A DNA stretch of 64,000 nt from Bacillus sp. AFS037270. Lineage in GTDB: Bacteria > Bacillota > Bacilli > Bacillales_B > DSM-18226. The stretch's first letter is position 1. Each line of letters opens with the position of its first letter. The DNA lies in contig NZ_NUNF01000019.1 in NCBI RefSeq assembly GCF_002585305.1, forward strand, positions 101,065 to 165,064, written 5' to 3'. The notes under the pieces are model-generated. The model did no database searches. It was not told the DNA's origin and worked only from the letters and a program-made list of their open reading frames with translations. Below, one piece after another: positions 27,126 to 36,047 of this stretch. Position numbers and translations under genes: made by a program.

Positions 27126-27515
27126 ATGTACTACAACCCTTTTTATTATCCGGTTGTTCCTCCCATGCCGGTATACTCGACATATACCGTTAACTATCCA
27201 ATCCCTCGTATGTATCCCCCAGTCGATACGAAAATCTTTGAAGGGTCGGTGAAATCGTTTCGGCTGTTAATGGCACAAGGAAGTATCTTGTTAGATCGGT
27301 TAGGAAATGCCGCGTTTGCACAAAAAGTAATGAGTTCAGCACAGCAAGGAAAAAATACCGAAGTGGATCAATTAATTAAAACAATCGGTCTAAAAGTCCC
27401 TGTTATAACTAAATTTACACCGACTGGCGTAAACTTCACCCTAACGACGCAAGCTACACATCAGCAGCCGGTGAACTGCTGCACCTTAACAGTTGCAATG
27501 AAGTGGGGGCAATAA
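27126..27515 (+). CDS. Small Tyr/Pro-rich protein, probably sporulation-associated
   Basis: 129 aa. The first 35 residues are rich in Tyr and Pro (YYNPFYYPVVPPMPVYSTY). A helical middle follows (SVKSFRLLMAQGSILLDRLG), and the C-terminus has a Cys pair (NCCTLTVAMKW). It resembles small uncharacterised Bacillus proteins of the YuzC type, from memory. The promoter pattern and the coat-protein-like N-terminus suggest mother-cell expression late in sporulation; this is inference. A longer overlapping reading frame exists, but only this start has a ribosome binding site. Confidence 0.7.
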   Translation: MYYNPFYYPVVPPMPVYSTYTVNYPIPRMYPPVDTKIFEGSVKSFRLLMAQGSILLDRLGNAAFAQKVMSSAQQGKNTEVDQLIKTIGLKVPVITKFTPTGVNFTLTTQATHQQPVNCCTLTVAMKWGQ

Positions 27516-27548
27516 AACGGCTCAATTTATTCAATTTTTTTTAGACTA

Positions 27549-27585
27549 GCTGACTCTCAAATTAAAAGAGTCAGCCATTTTTTTC
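27549..27585 (+). terminator. Terminator after the small Tyr/Pro-rich gene
   Basis: A perfect 9-bp stem GCTGACTCT/AGAGTCAGC with a 9-nt loop, then CATTTTTTT. Confidence 0.85.
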
Positions 27586-27720
27586 TTAACGTCTTATCCA
27601 AGCCCAAATCGAATATGGTAAAAGAGACCTCTGGAGTTTCCCCCCTATTTTTATCGGGCAGTTGGGTGTACAATGAATGTTATGTTTTAATAAGTTAATA
27701 GAGCAAAGGAGTATAAAGAT

Positions 27721-29082
27721 TTGAAGGAAACAACCTATAAATATCAAGAACAATCTCTATTTAGTATTTCTTGGCCGCTTTTTATTGGACTCTCCTTGCA
27801 TATGGGAATCGGCATTATCGCGACCTTTATGCTTGGTCATTATTCGGATTCAGCGGCAGCCGGTGTAGGGGTTGCCAATCAGCTATTAAATATATTTATT
27901 CTCGTCTTTAACGTCACTTCAATTGGAGGAACGGTCTTAATCAGCCAAAACCTCGGTGCCGGCCGCTTAAAGGACGCTAGACAGTTAGGGCGCACGGTAT
28001 TTGGACTGAACGTTTGGTTCGGCATCTTTGTGTCATTCATCGTTTTCTTCTTCGGTGAACAGCTTTTACAACTATTTGATATCCATGGAAAAGTATATGA
28101 CTACGGACTGACCTTTCTTCGTATATGCGGAATCTCGCTCTTTTTTGAATCCATTTCTCTTGCATTAAGTGCTATCTTACGGAGCCATGGCTATACAAAA
28201 GAATCAATGTTCGTAACGATGATGATGGATTTTATCAGTATAGGCGGCAATATCCTTGCTATAACAGGTATATTCGGTTTACCTATTACCGGTGTCACGG
28301 GTGTGGCCTGGGCCATTGTGGCTGCGCGTGCTTTTGCGGTTTGTGCTTTAATTTATCTTGTATATAACCGGCTGGCATTGAAGCTGGAAATAAAAGATGT
28401 TATGACTGCTAAAAAGGAAGATATTAAAGGGCTGCTGGCTATTGGCATCCCGTCAGCGGGAGAGAATCTTTCCTATCAGTTTTCACAGCTGATTATTACT
28501 AGCTTTGTAGTTTCAATGGGTACTGCTTCCCTCGCAGCCCGTGTATATGTATTAAATATAAACTATATTTGTTTTCTTTTTACGGTGGCAATTGCCCAAG
28601 GGACGCAGTTGTTAGTTGCCCGGTACATTGGCGGCAGGCAGTTTGACCGGGCTTTAAAGCGCGGCATTCGGACCTTAAAAATTGCCATGGCTGCCTCCAC
28701 CTTAACATCGCTGATTATCGCTTTGATTGGGTCGCCTATTTTAGAAACTTTTACAAAAAATCCTGAAATTATCGCTGTTGGCCTTCCAGTCTTATGGGCC
28801 ATTGTTTTTGTAGAACCTGGCAGGGCGATGAATATCGTTTTGATGAGTTCACTTAAATCGGCTGGCGATGTTCGTTTCCCAGTGGTCATTGGTGTCTTGT
28901 CGATGTGGGGAATTGCCGTTTCTCTTAGCTACCTGCTTGGAGTACACTATGAACTAGGTTTATTAGGTGTGTGGCTTGCACAGGGTGCTGATGAATGGCT
29001 GCGCGGCTGTTTTGCTTTAAAACGCTGGTTAATGAAACCATGGGAGCGCCGCAAAGTAGCAAAGGCAGAAATTTCAATATAA
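27721..29082 (+). CDS. MATE family efflux transporter
   Basis: 453 aa with twelve hydrophobic helices in two similar halves. ISWPLFIGLSLHMGIGIIATFMLGHYSD at the start and the second-half GIPSAGENLSYQFSQL are typical of MATE exporters (NorM/DinF superfamily), which extrude cationic compounds using Na+ or H+. It starts at TTG, with AAAGGAG 10 nt upstream. It is convergent with the GGDEF-EAL gene; no regulator is adjacent. Confidence 0.88.
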   Translation: MKETTYKYQEQSLFSISWPLFIGLSLHMGIGIIATFMLGHYSDSAAAGVGVANQLLNIFILVFNVTSIGGTVLISQNLGAGRLKDARQLGRTVFGLNVWFGIFVSFIVFFFGEQLLQLFDIHGKVYDYGLTFLRICGISLFFESISLALSAILRSHGYTKESMFVTMMMDFISIGGNILAITGIFGLPITGVTGVAWAIVAARAFAVCALIYLVYNRLALKLEIKDVMTAKKEDIKGLLAIGIPSAGENLSYQFSQLIITSFVVSMGTASLAARVYVLNINYICFLFTVAIAQGTQLLVARYIGGRQFDRALKRGIRTLKIAMAASTLTSLIIALIGSPILETFTKNPEIIAVGLPVLWAIVFVEPGRAMNIVLMSSLKSAGDVRFPVVIGVLSMWGIAVSLSYLLGVHYELGLLGVWLAQGADEWLRGCFALKRWLMKPWERRKVAKAEISI

Positions 29083-29122
29083 AAAAGTGGCAGTCAGTTA
29101 ATAAAACTGGCTGCCACTTTTT
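29083..29122. terminator. Bidirectional terminator between MATE and GGDEF-EAL genes
   Basis: A stem of about 17 bp with one mismatch (29083-29099 with 29105-29122) lies between the convergent stops and overlaps the stop at 29098. Confidence 0.88.
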
Positions 29123-31332
29123 GTAGTTAAAAGATAGGTTTCCATTTGGCCGGCGGGTATTGGCTTACTGAATAGATAGCCCTGACCGATTTTGCATTGA
29201 TTATTTCTTAAAAAATAAAGCTGTTCCTTTGTTTCAATCCCCTCGGCAATGACGGTAAAATTCATATTCAACCCCATATCAATAATGGTTTTTACCATAA
29301 TCCCTTGATTGGAATGGGAAGTTATGTCATCAACAAAGGATTTATCAATCTTGATTTTATCAATCGGTAAATGCTTCAAATAACTTAACGAAGAATAGCC
29401 TGTTCCAAAATCGTCAATGGAGATTAGGATCCCCCGTTCTTTTAACTGATTTAGGATAATCGTGGAATTCTCCAAGTTTTGCATAATACTTTCCGTGATT
29501 TCTAGCTCCAATTGATATCCTTTTAGACCTGTATGTTCTAGAACTGTCCCGATATACTTTAAAAATAAGTCATCCTCAAATTGACGTACTGAAACATTGA
29601 CAGCAATCGGAACTTGATCTGAGAGGCCAACTTTCTCCCATAATTTTCGCTGACGGCAGGCTTCTGCTAGCACCCACTTCCCGATTGGGACAATTAAACC
29701 AGTCTCTTCTGCTAGTGGAATGAAATCGGCAGGAGAGATAAATCCATGGTCAGGATGTTCCCAGCGAATTAATGCTTCGATTCCAACTAACTCCCCTGTA
29801 GACAAGGATAATTGCGGCTGATAGTGAAGGATAAACTGATGATTTTCAAGGGCCTTTCTTAAGCCATTTTCAAGCTCCATTTTTCGAACGGAAATACCAT
29901 TCAGGTTGGAAGAATAGAATTTAAAATTGTTTTTCCCGCGTTCCTTCGCTTGATACATTGCTGTGTCAGCATTCTTAATTAAGGTTTCCTCGTCCAAACC
30001 GTCTGTTGGATAAAGACTGATGCCAATACTTGGGGTAACAAAGAATTCTTGATTATTCACGACCAACGGCTTTGTAAACACCAGCAAAATGCGCTGGGCA
30101 GCTTCTACGGCTTTTATTTTATTAACATTTTCAAATAAAATAATAAACTCGTCCCCGCCCTGTCTTGATACTAATCCATCTTTATCAACCACTTGTTTTA
30201 ACCGATCCGCAACCTCCTTGAGAATCAGATCCCCAACTGTATGACCTTTGGTGTCATTAATAATTTTAAATCTATCTAGATCAATGAATAAAACAGCCAA
30301 TATCTTCTTGCTTTCTAAATGATTCAATACTTCGTTAAGATGCAGACGAAATCGGTTTCGATTGGGCAATCCTGTTAATGTATCATGATAAGCCATATTT
30401 TTAATTGTTTCTTCTGTCCGTTTTCGATCTGTAATATCTCTTCCAACCACCTGAACAGCAAATCTGCCTTCAAAATAGATAGGGGCAGATGCTAATTCCA
30501 CATCGATCGTATTTCCAGTTAATTGTTTAACTTGACATTCGAGCCTTACTTGTTGGTTGCGTAATTTTGCCCCCTTAATTTTAAAGGCATCAACAATTTC
30601 TTCAGGTACAAATTCCAACGGTGATTTCCCAATCAATTCTTCAGGATTCTTAGCTCCAACTAGCCTGCAACCTGCTTCATTTATATATTCAATGGTATTT
30701 TGACTAACAACAGCAATGATATCCGGAGACATTTCCACTAGACTCCGATAGCGGTCTTCACTTTCTTTGCGGTCTGTTATATCAAATAATACACTATTAA
30801 AATCAACAAAATCTCCCTTTTCATCAAGTGTTGGAAAACCTCTGTCCTGAATCCAGCGGACCTCACCATCCGGGCGAATAATCCGATATTCACTCGTGAC
30901 GGTCTCGCCTCTTGCTAACCTTTTCGACCTATCAGTCAAAAGATAGACATCCTCTGGGTGAATTACCTTTTTCCAAAGATCCATATCTTTATAAAAATCT
31001 ATATAGGAGTACCCATAGAGTTTTTCAATTCCTGGGGTAATTAACAGGGTATCAGACTTTAAATCATGAGACCAAATTGCCACATCCAGCGTATCAAATA
31101 TGTTTTTTAGCTTTTGTTTGTTTTGCAGGGATTCTTCATCTTTACCCCTCAGTTCTTTAAAGGTTATATACAAAAGAGGCAACGCTCCAATAAGCGTGAT
31201 AATAGCAGCCAATTTAACAAAAAGCACGGATGGGAAAAATATAGAGATTGAAATTTCCAATAGCATGATAAAGAAGAATAGACTATAAATAATCTTCAAT
31301 TGTAGTTGAATGCTTATCTTTGACGCCGCCAT
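29098..31332 (-). CDS. PAS-PAS-GGDEF-EAL membrane protein (c-di-GMP turnover)
   Basis: 744 aa. Two N-terminal transmembrane helices (residues about 10-60) are followed by two PAS domains (about 75-200 and 200-320), a GGDEF domain and a C-terminal EAL domain. The diguanylate cyclase signature RQGGDEF is intact, with VDKD in place of the RxxD inhibitory site. The phosphodiesterase motifs IEALIRW, NVSVRQF, ELEITES, IDDFGTGYSSL, KIDKSF and AEGIET are all present, so both activities are possible on sequence grounds. GGGAG precedes the ATG at 8 nt. It is monocistronic and has no adjacent effector gene. Confidence 0.93.
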   Translation of the reverse strand: MAASKISIQLQLKIIYSLFFFIMLLEISISIFFPSVLFVKLAAIITLIGALPLLYITFKELRGKDEESLQNKQKLKNIFDTLDVAIWSHDLKSDTLLITPGIEKLYGYSYIDFYKDMDLWKKVIHPEDVYLLTDRSKRLARGETVTSEYRIIRPDGEVRWIQDRGFPTLDEKGDFVDFNSVLFDITDRKESEDRYRSLVEMSPDIIAVVSQNTIEYINEAGCRLVGAKNPEELIGKSPLEFVPEEIVDAFKIKGAKLRNQQVRLECQVKQLTGNTIDVELASAPIYFEGRFAVQVVGRDITDRKRTEETIKNMAYHDTLTGLPNRNRFRLHLNEVLNHLESKKILAVLFIDLDRFKIINDTKGHTVGDLILKEVADRLKQVVDKDGLVSRQGGDEFIILFENVNKIKAVEAAQRILLVFTKPLVVNNQEFFVTPSIGISLYPTDGLDEETLIKNADTAMYQAKERGKNNFKFYSSNLNGISVRKMELENGLRKALENHQFILHYQPQLSLSTGELVGIEALIRWEHPDHGFISPADFIPLAEETGLIVPIGKWVLAEACRQRKLWEKVGLSDQVPIAVNVSVRQFEDDLFLKYIGTVLEHTGLKGYQLELEITESIMQNLENSTIILNQLKERGILISIDDFGTGYSSLSYLKHLPIDKIKIDKSFVDDITSHSNQGIMVKTIIDMGLNMNFTVIAEGIETKEQLYFLRNNQCKIGQGYLFSKPIPAGQMETYLLTTKSGSQFY

Positions 31333-31628
31333 TTAATTTCTCCCTTGTTCCAATCATTTGACTCATGAATGATTCTTCTATGTCTATCATTAAAATAACA
31401 AAAATCGACATAATTAACAATCGTCGCTTCTTCCTAAATGTAAACGGATTCATTGTTGCTTCTGGCATTTACTTGTTTATTTTTAATAAGATGATCCGCA
31501 CGTTCAATAGTTTGCCATAACATTTCGAACAAACTTTGAACTTATCACTATAGCCATGTTTTTAAAGTGAAAAAGGGAATATAGTAGAACCATAAAGAAC
31601 AAACAAAATTTGAAGGGCGGAATCATTT

Positions 31629-32147
31629 ATGTTTAACAAATTTTTAAGAGAAAATAAAATTGCTTCTTATATCCTAACCGTATTACGTTTATACCTTGGC
31701 TACTCTTGGTTTACTGCAGGTCTTGGAAAATTAACAAGCGGCGGCTTTGATGCTTCTGGATTCTTAAAAGGCGCGATCGCTAATCCCGTTAAAGGACCAG
31801 ACGGCGCAATTGTATTTGGTTGGTATGTTGACTTTTTAAAACATTTTGCATTACCAAACGTTGATGTATTTAATGTGATTGTACCTGTTGGCGAAACTTT
31901 AATCGGTTTAGGCTTAATTCTTGGATGCTTAACAACTACTGCCATGTTCTTTGGTCTAGTGATGAACTTCTCTTTCTTCTTAGCGGGAACTGTATCTCAT
32001 AACCCTAGAGACATCTTCTCAGGCTTCATCATTCTAACAGCTGGCTATAATGCCGGTAGAATAGGTTTAGATCATTGGGTGGTTCCTTTCTTCAGAAAAA
32101 TGGGCAACAAAAATACAAGTCCTGAAAAAACAAAAGCAACAGTGTAA
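31629..32147 (+). CDS. DoxX family membrane protein
   Basis: 172 aa with four transmembrane helices. VLRLYLGYSWFTAGLGKL, PVGETLIGLGLILGCLTTTA and FFLAGTVSHNPRDIF are DoxX-family features; members have been linked to thiosulfate oxidation or redox stress, with no settled role. AAGGGCGG precedes the ATG. The last codons and the stop are part of a 30-bp exact tandem duplication, so an identical in-frame tail with its own stop follows the real stop. Confidence 0.85.
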   Translation: MFNKFLRENKIASYILTVLRLYLGYSWFTAGLGKLTSGGFDASGFLKGAIANPVKGPDGAIVFGWYVDFLKHFALPNVDVFNVIVPVGETLIGLGLILGCLTTTAMFFGLVMNFSFFLAGTVSHNPRDIFSGFIILTAGYNAGRIGLDHWVVPFFRKMGNKNTSPEKTKATV

Positions 32148-32190
32148 AGTATATAAAGAACAAAAGCAACAGTGTAAAGTATATAAAGAA
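32131..32190. repeat. Exact 30-bp tandem duplication
   Basis: Positions 32131-32160 and 32161-32190 are identical, and the first 6 nt recur at 32191-32196. The unit contains the doxX stop codon, and its length is a multiple of three. Confidence 0.97.
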
Positions 32191-32231
32191 CAAAAGACGA
32201 TTCGGATATCCGAATCGTCTTTTGTTCTTTA
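32184..32231. terminator. Perfect 48-bp palindrome, probable bidirectional terminator
   Basis: Arms 32184-32207 and 32208-32231 are exactly complementary with no spacer; the centre is CGGATATCCG. A/T-rich ends (AAAGAACAAAAG and its complement) supply T tracts on both strands. It separates the convergent doxX and alpha-glucosidase genes. Confidence 0.9.
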
Positions 32232-32243
32232 AAAGGCCTCCTA

Positions 32244-33914
32244 TTACTTCAACAAATATACCCTAGTTTCATAAGGCTTGAGGGTAAATTCTCTTCTTAA
32301 TTTCTTGTCTGTTACCTCATAATTGTTTAATACCAATTCAGAAACAGAATAGGAGACACTTGTTGGCACCTTAAATCTTATTGATTTTTCACTAAAATTG
32401 TTAATTACAATCGCTTTACGGCCTCCAAGACGACGAGTGTAAACAAATAACTGCTTGTGATTAGGTAATAACAATTCATAGGTTCCATAAACAAACAGCG
32501 GGTTATCTTTCCGCAACTGAATCAACTTTTTATAAAAAGATAGAATTGAGTCAGGATCATTTATTTGAGACTCAACATTAACCTCTTTATAGTTTGGATT
32601 TACCCCTAACCATGTTTGATTAGCAGTCGTAAATCCTCCCATATTGGAAGCGTCCCATTGCATCGGAGTCCGAGCATTGTCACGGCACTGTTTCCAAATA
32701 ATCTCCATAATCTCATCGTGGGAACGGCCTTTTGCCGTTTCCACTTTGTAATAGTTAACCATTCCAACATCATTATAATCTTCAATCGATGGGAACTGGA
32801 CGTTAGTCATCCCAATTTCCTGACCTTGATAAATAAACGGTGTACCCTTCATCAGAAAGTATAACGCACCCAACATTTTGGCGCTTTCTTTCCAAAGCTT
32901 GCGGTCATTACCCCAGCTAGAAACCCGGCGCGGCTGGTCATGGTTTTCAATGAATAAGGCGTTCCATCCCTTGCCTTCTAATCCTTTCTGCCATTTGGTC
33001 AGATTCTTCTTCAATGCACGTACATCCACACGGTCATCTGCATCCTTATCCCAGAGACCCAAGAATTCAAATTGGAAGATCATATTGAAGTACCCGTTGT
33101 CTTCACCGACCCATTTATCCGCATCGTCCAACCCAACACCGTTAGCTTCCCCAACCGTCATAATGTCGTAGTTTTTAATCGTTTTTTGTGAGAATTCGGT
33201 TAGGAATTCATCAATCCCTTCCACGTTCATCATTTTCGGAAAGCATGGGACAAAGTCTAGATTCTCAGGGTTCGGCATATCGGGGAATCCCGGTTCTTTT
33301 TTTATGTGAGAAATCGCATCCACACGGAATCCATCTATTCCCTTATCGAGCCACCAATTGACCATGTCATATAATGCATTTCTGACCTCAGGGTTTTCCC
33401 AATTTAAATCCGGCTGGCGTGGTGAAAAGATGTGCATGAAATATTGTTCAGTTTCTTTATCATATCTCCATGCCGGCCCACTAAAAATGGATTCCCAGTT
33501 ATTTGGTGCCTTTAAGCCTTTTCCATCTCGCCAAATGTACCAATCGCGCTTTGGATTATCCTTGGAAGAGCGGGACTCAATGAACCAAGGATGCTCGTCA
33601 CTTGTATGATTAATAACCAAATCTAATATTAATTTCATCCCGCGTTGATGGACACCTTCAAGGAGCTCATCAAAATCTGCCATCGTTCCAAACTCGTCCA
33701 TAATATCTTGATAATCGGAAATGTCATAGCCATTATCATCATTGGGAGATTTGAACATTGGCGATAACCAAATCACATCGATGCCAAGCTCTTTTAAGTA
33801 ATCTAACTTGGAAGTTACACCCTTTAGATCGCCAATCCCGTCACCATTGCTGTCCACGAAGCTTCTAGGATAAACCTGATAGGCCACGCTTTCTTTCCAC
33901 CACTTTTTATTCAT
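32244..33914 (-). CDS. malL: GH13 alpha-glucosidase (oligo-1,6-glucosidase-like)
   Basis: 556 aa, cytosolic. The conserved GH13 regions are DLVINHTSDEH (I), DGFRVDAISHI (II, nucleophile Asp), TVGEANG (III, acid/base Glu) and FIENHDQPR (IV). The N-terminus WWKESVAYQVYPRSF and length fit the oligo-1,6-glucosidase subfamily, which cleaves isomaltose or short maltodextrins. The residue after the region II Asp is Ala rather than Val, which in this subfamily is reported to favour alpha-1,4 bonds, so maltase-like specificity is possible. GAGGTG precedes the ATG. It is the last gene of the AraC-linked operon. Confidence 0.88.
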   Translation of the reverse strand: MNKKWWKESVAYQVYPRSFVDSNGDGIGDLKGVTSKLDYLKELGIDVIWLSPMFKSPNDDNGYDISDYQDIMDEFGTMADFDELLEGVHQRGMKLILDLVINHTSDEHPWFIESRSSKDNPKRDWYIWRDGKGLKAPNNWESIFSGPAWRYDKETEQYFMHIFSPRQPDLNWENPEVRNALYDMVNWWLDKGIDGFRVDAISHIKKEPGFPDMPNPENLDFVPCFPKMMNVEGIDEFLTEFSQKTIKNYDIMTVGEANGVGLDDADKWVGEDNGYFNMIFQFEFLGLWDKDADDRVDVRALKKNLTKWQKGLEGKGWNALFIENHDQPRRVSSWGNDRKLWKESAKMLGALYFLMKGTPFIYQGQEIGMTNVQFPSIEDYNDVGMVNYYKVETAKGRSHDEIMEIIWKQCRDNARTPMQWDASNMGGFTTANQTWLGVNPNYKEVNVESQINDPDSILSFYKKLIQLRKDNPLFVYGTYELLLPNHKQLFVYTRRLGGRKAIVINNFSEKSIRFKVPTSVSYSVSELVLNNYEVTDKKLRREFTLKPYETRVYLLK

Positions 33915-33950
33915 ATGGCACCTCTAATTCTTAGATGTTTTTCTTAGGAG

Positions 33951-34919
33951 TTATACCCACCACATTTGCGAAACAGGCTGCTCAATTAAGACAGATTTCA
34001 AATTGTTTACAGCTCGAGTAAATCCTTCCTCTATCGACATGATTGGATCTTCATGCTCGATACTAACGACATAATCATAGCCAAATGTGCGAAGGGCGCT
34101 CATCATGTCAGACCATTCTTTTAAACCATGTCCACAGCCAACCGAACGGAACGTCCACGCCCGCGAACGTACTTCTCCATATGGCTGCATATCTGTTAAC
34201 CCATACATATTCACATTTTCTTGATCAATGTATGTGTCCTTTGCATGGAAATGATGGATTGCATTTTCTTTTGCTAAAATCTTAATTGCAGCTACAGGGT
34301 CAATTCCTTGCCACCATAAGTGACTTGGGTCTAAGTTAGCTCCAATCGCATCACAGGTTTCTTCACGTAATTTTAACAACGTATATGGGGTATGGACTAA
34401 AAAGCCGCCATGTAGTTCAAGACCGATTTTGACATTGTTTTCTTTCGCATATTGGCCAACTTCTTTCCAATAGGGAATCAGTTTTTCTTCCCATTGCCAC
34501 TTCAGGACGTCACCATATTCATTTGGCCATGGAGTAACAGGCCAGTTAGGATACTTTGCTCCTTCGTGGTCGCCCGCTGTACCTGAAAAACAGTTTACAA
34601 CTGGTACATTCAATAAAGATGCCAATTTAATTGTTTTTAAAAGTGTTTCATGTGAGCTTTGAGCAAATTCTTTTTCAGGAGAAATTGGATTGCCATGGCA
34701 GCTGAACGCACTAATGATTAATCCGCGTTCCTCCACTTTTTGGATATATTCACGTCTTGCATTTTCGTCTTCTAGCAGTAAATCTAAATCGCAGTGATTG
34801 TTTCCAGGGTAGCAGCCGGTTCCAATTTCAACTGCATTTAAGCCCGCTTTTTGAACAGTATCCAACATTTCCTCGAATGTTTTTTCAGCAAATAATACAG
34901 TAAAGACGCCTAGTTTCAT
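33951..34919 (-). CDS. Xylose-isomerase-like TIM barrel (sugar phosphate isomerase/epimerase family)
   Basis: 322 aa. Residues typical of the divalent-metal site of the AP-endonuclease-2 fold are visible: Glu in IGLELHGG, Asp/His in LDPSHLWWQG, His in HHFHAKD and Glu in VSIEHEDP. Members isomerise or epimerise sugars, keto-sugars or inositol derivatives. It lies between a Gfo/Idh oxidoreductase and the GH13 gene, all leftward. GAGGAG precedes the ATG. Confidence 0.85.
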   Translation of the reverse strand: MKLGVFTVLFAEKTFEEMLDTVQKAGLNAVEIGTGCYPGNNHCDLDLLLEDENARREYIQKVEERGLIISAFSCHGNPISPEKEFAQSSHETLLKTIKLASLLNVPVVNCFSGTAGDHEGAKYPNWPVTPWPNEYGDVLKWQWEEKLIPYWKEVGQYAKENNVKIGLELHGGFLVHTPYTLLKLREETCDAIGANLDPSHLWWQGIDPVAAIKILAKENAIHHFHAKDTYIDQENVNMYGLTDMQPYGEVRSRAWTFRSVGCGHGLKEWSDMMSALRTFGYDYVVSIEHEDPIMSIEEGFTRAVNNLKSVLIEQPVSQMWWV

Positions 34920-34974
34920 ATTAATTTCTCCTCACTTTTATTAACGTTATATCTATCACACTAAATAATAGTAC

Positions 34975-35005
34975 AGAGTTGACCGCTATGCTTGCTGCCA
35001 ACTCT
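34975..35005 (-). other. Intercistronic stem-loop
   Basis: AGAGTTG (34975-34981) pairs with CAACTCT (34999-35005), with a short inner GC pairing. No T run follows on the minus strand, so processing or partial attenuation is more likely than termination. Confidence 0.4.
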
Positions 35006-35017
35006 AGTTTTTAATAG

Positions 35018-36046
35018 TTATCTTACTTTAACAATTTGCTTTGTTTCGTTTGACTTAAGTGCTCCTAGAATTACATCTAGTGACTTCATTCCTTCTTCAC
35101 CAGTTACAGCAGGCTCTTCATCTAGCAGAATAGCATTTACAAAATGTTCGATGACATGGGTATTGTTTTGACCACCCGCATCATTTGATTGAATTTTCCC
35201 TAGTTCATATTTCACTACTTCGCCATTGCTATATTGAACAACAAGAGAATTTATTGGATCATCTTCTAAGCGAAGGATTGCCTTCTCACCGTAAATAATG
35301 GTAGAGTTATCTTCCTTGCTGGTATAAGCCCAGCTGGCGGCAAGTGTACCGATGATGCCGCTTTCTGTTTTCAATACACAAACGGCATTATCATCCACGT
35401 CAGCAAAATCCTTTGCATTCGTTTCAACAAAGGCACCTACTTCAACAATTTCTTCCCCTAATACATAGCGCAATAAATCTGTTTTATGGACACCTAAGTC
35501 ACCCATAGCACCGACAAACGCTTTTTCTTTTTCGAAAAACCAGCTTTCTTTTCCGTCAACACTCCAGCCTTCAGGGCCGCCGTGACCAAACGCTGTACGG
35601 AAGCTGTAAATTCTGCCGGCTTCTCCGTTTGCAATCAACTGGCGGGCTTTTTGATGGGACGGAACAAAACGCTGATTATGACCAATCATTAATTTTTTGC
35701 CGTTTTTTTCAGCTGCTGCAATCATCGCTTCAGCTTCTTCTTTAGAGGTTGCCATTGGCTTCTCGCAAAGGACATGAAGACCTGCCTCTAAAGCAGCAAT
35801 GGTGATAGGGGCATGGAGATAGTTTGGTGTACAAACACTTACCGCGTCCACCTCACCACTTTTCAGCAACTCGTTATAATCTGTGTAGGAAAGAACAGCG
35901 TATTTTTCGGCTACTTCGATTGCCCGCTCTTGATTGATATCGCAAACGGCTGTAAGCTCTACATTTGGATTTACTTGATATTCTGGTAAATGACGATGCT
36001 GGGCAATACTGCCGCAGCCGATTACGCCTACTCTGATCTTTTTCAT
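35018..36046 (-). CDS. Gfo/Idh/MocA family oxidoreductase
   Basis: 342 aa. The N-terminal Rossmann fold has RVGVIGCGSIAQHRHLPEY and the HVLCEKPMATS motif (catalytic Lys region) near residue 95. The C-terminal beta-sheet domain has GDLGVHKTDLLRYVLG. It oxidises or reduces a sugar or cyclitol hydroxyl with NAD(P). Its start lies 1 nt after the ThuA stop, so translation is probably coupled. Confidence 0.9.
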   Translation of the reverse strand: MKKIRVGVIGCGSIAQHRHLPEYQVNPNVELTAVCDINQERAIEVAEKYAVLSYTDYNELLKSGEVDAVSVCTPNYLHAPITIAALEAGLHVLCEKPMATSKEEAEAMIAAAEKNGKKLMIGHNQRFVPSHQKARQLIANGEAGRIYSFRTAFGHGGPEGWSVDGKESWFFEKEKAFVGAMGDLGVHKTDLLRYVLGEEIVEVGAFVETNAKDFADVDDNAVCVLKTESGIIGTLAASWAYTSKEDNSTIIYGEKAILRLEDDPINSLVVQYSNGEVVKYELGKIQSNDAGGQNNTHVIEHFVNAILLDEEPAVTGEEGMKSLDVILGALKSNETKQIVKVR

Positions 36047-36047
36047 A

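Noticed and set aside
31283..31468. 61-aa leftward reading frame with a hydrophobic stretch ahead of the GGDEF-EAL gene
   Set aside because: It overlaps the GGDEF-EAL start by 50 nt, has no ribosome binding site and resembles no family; treated as leader sequence.
31558..31580. Sigma-B promoter for doxX (GTTTTT then GGGAAT)
   Set aside because: The spacer is only 11 nt and both boxes are imperfect; not strong enough to list.
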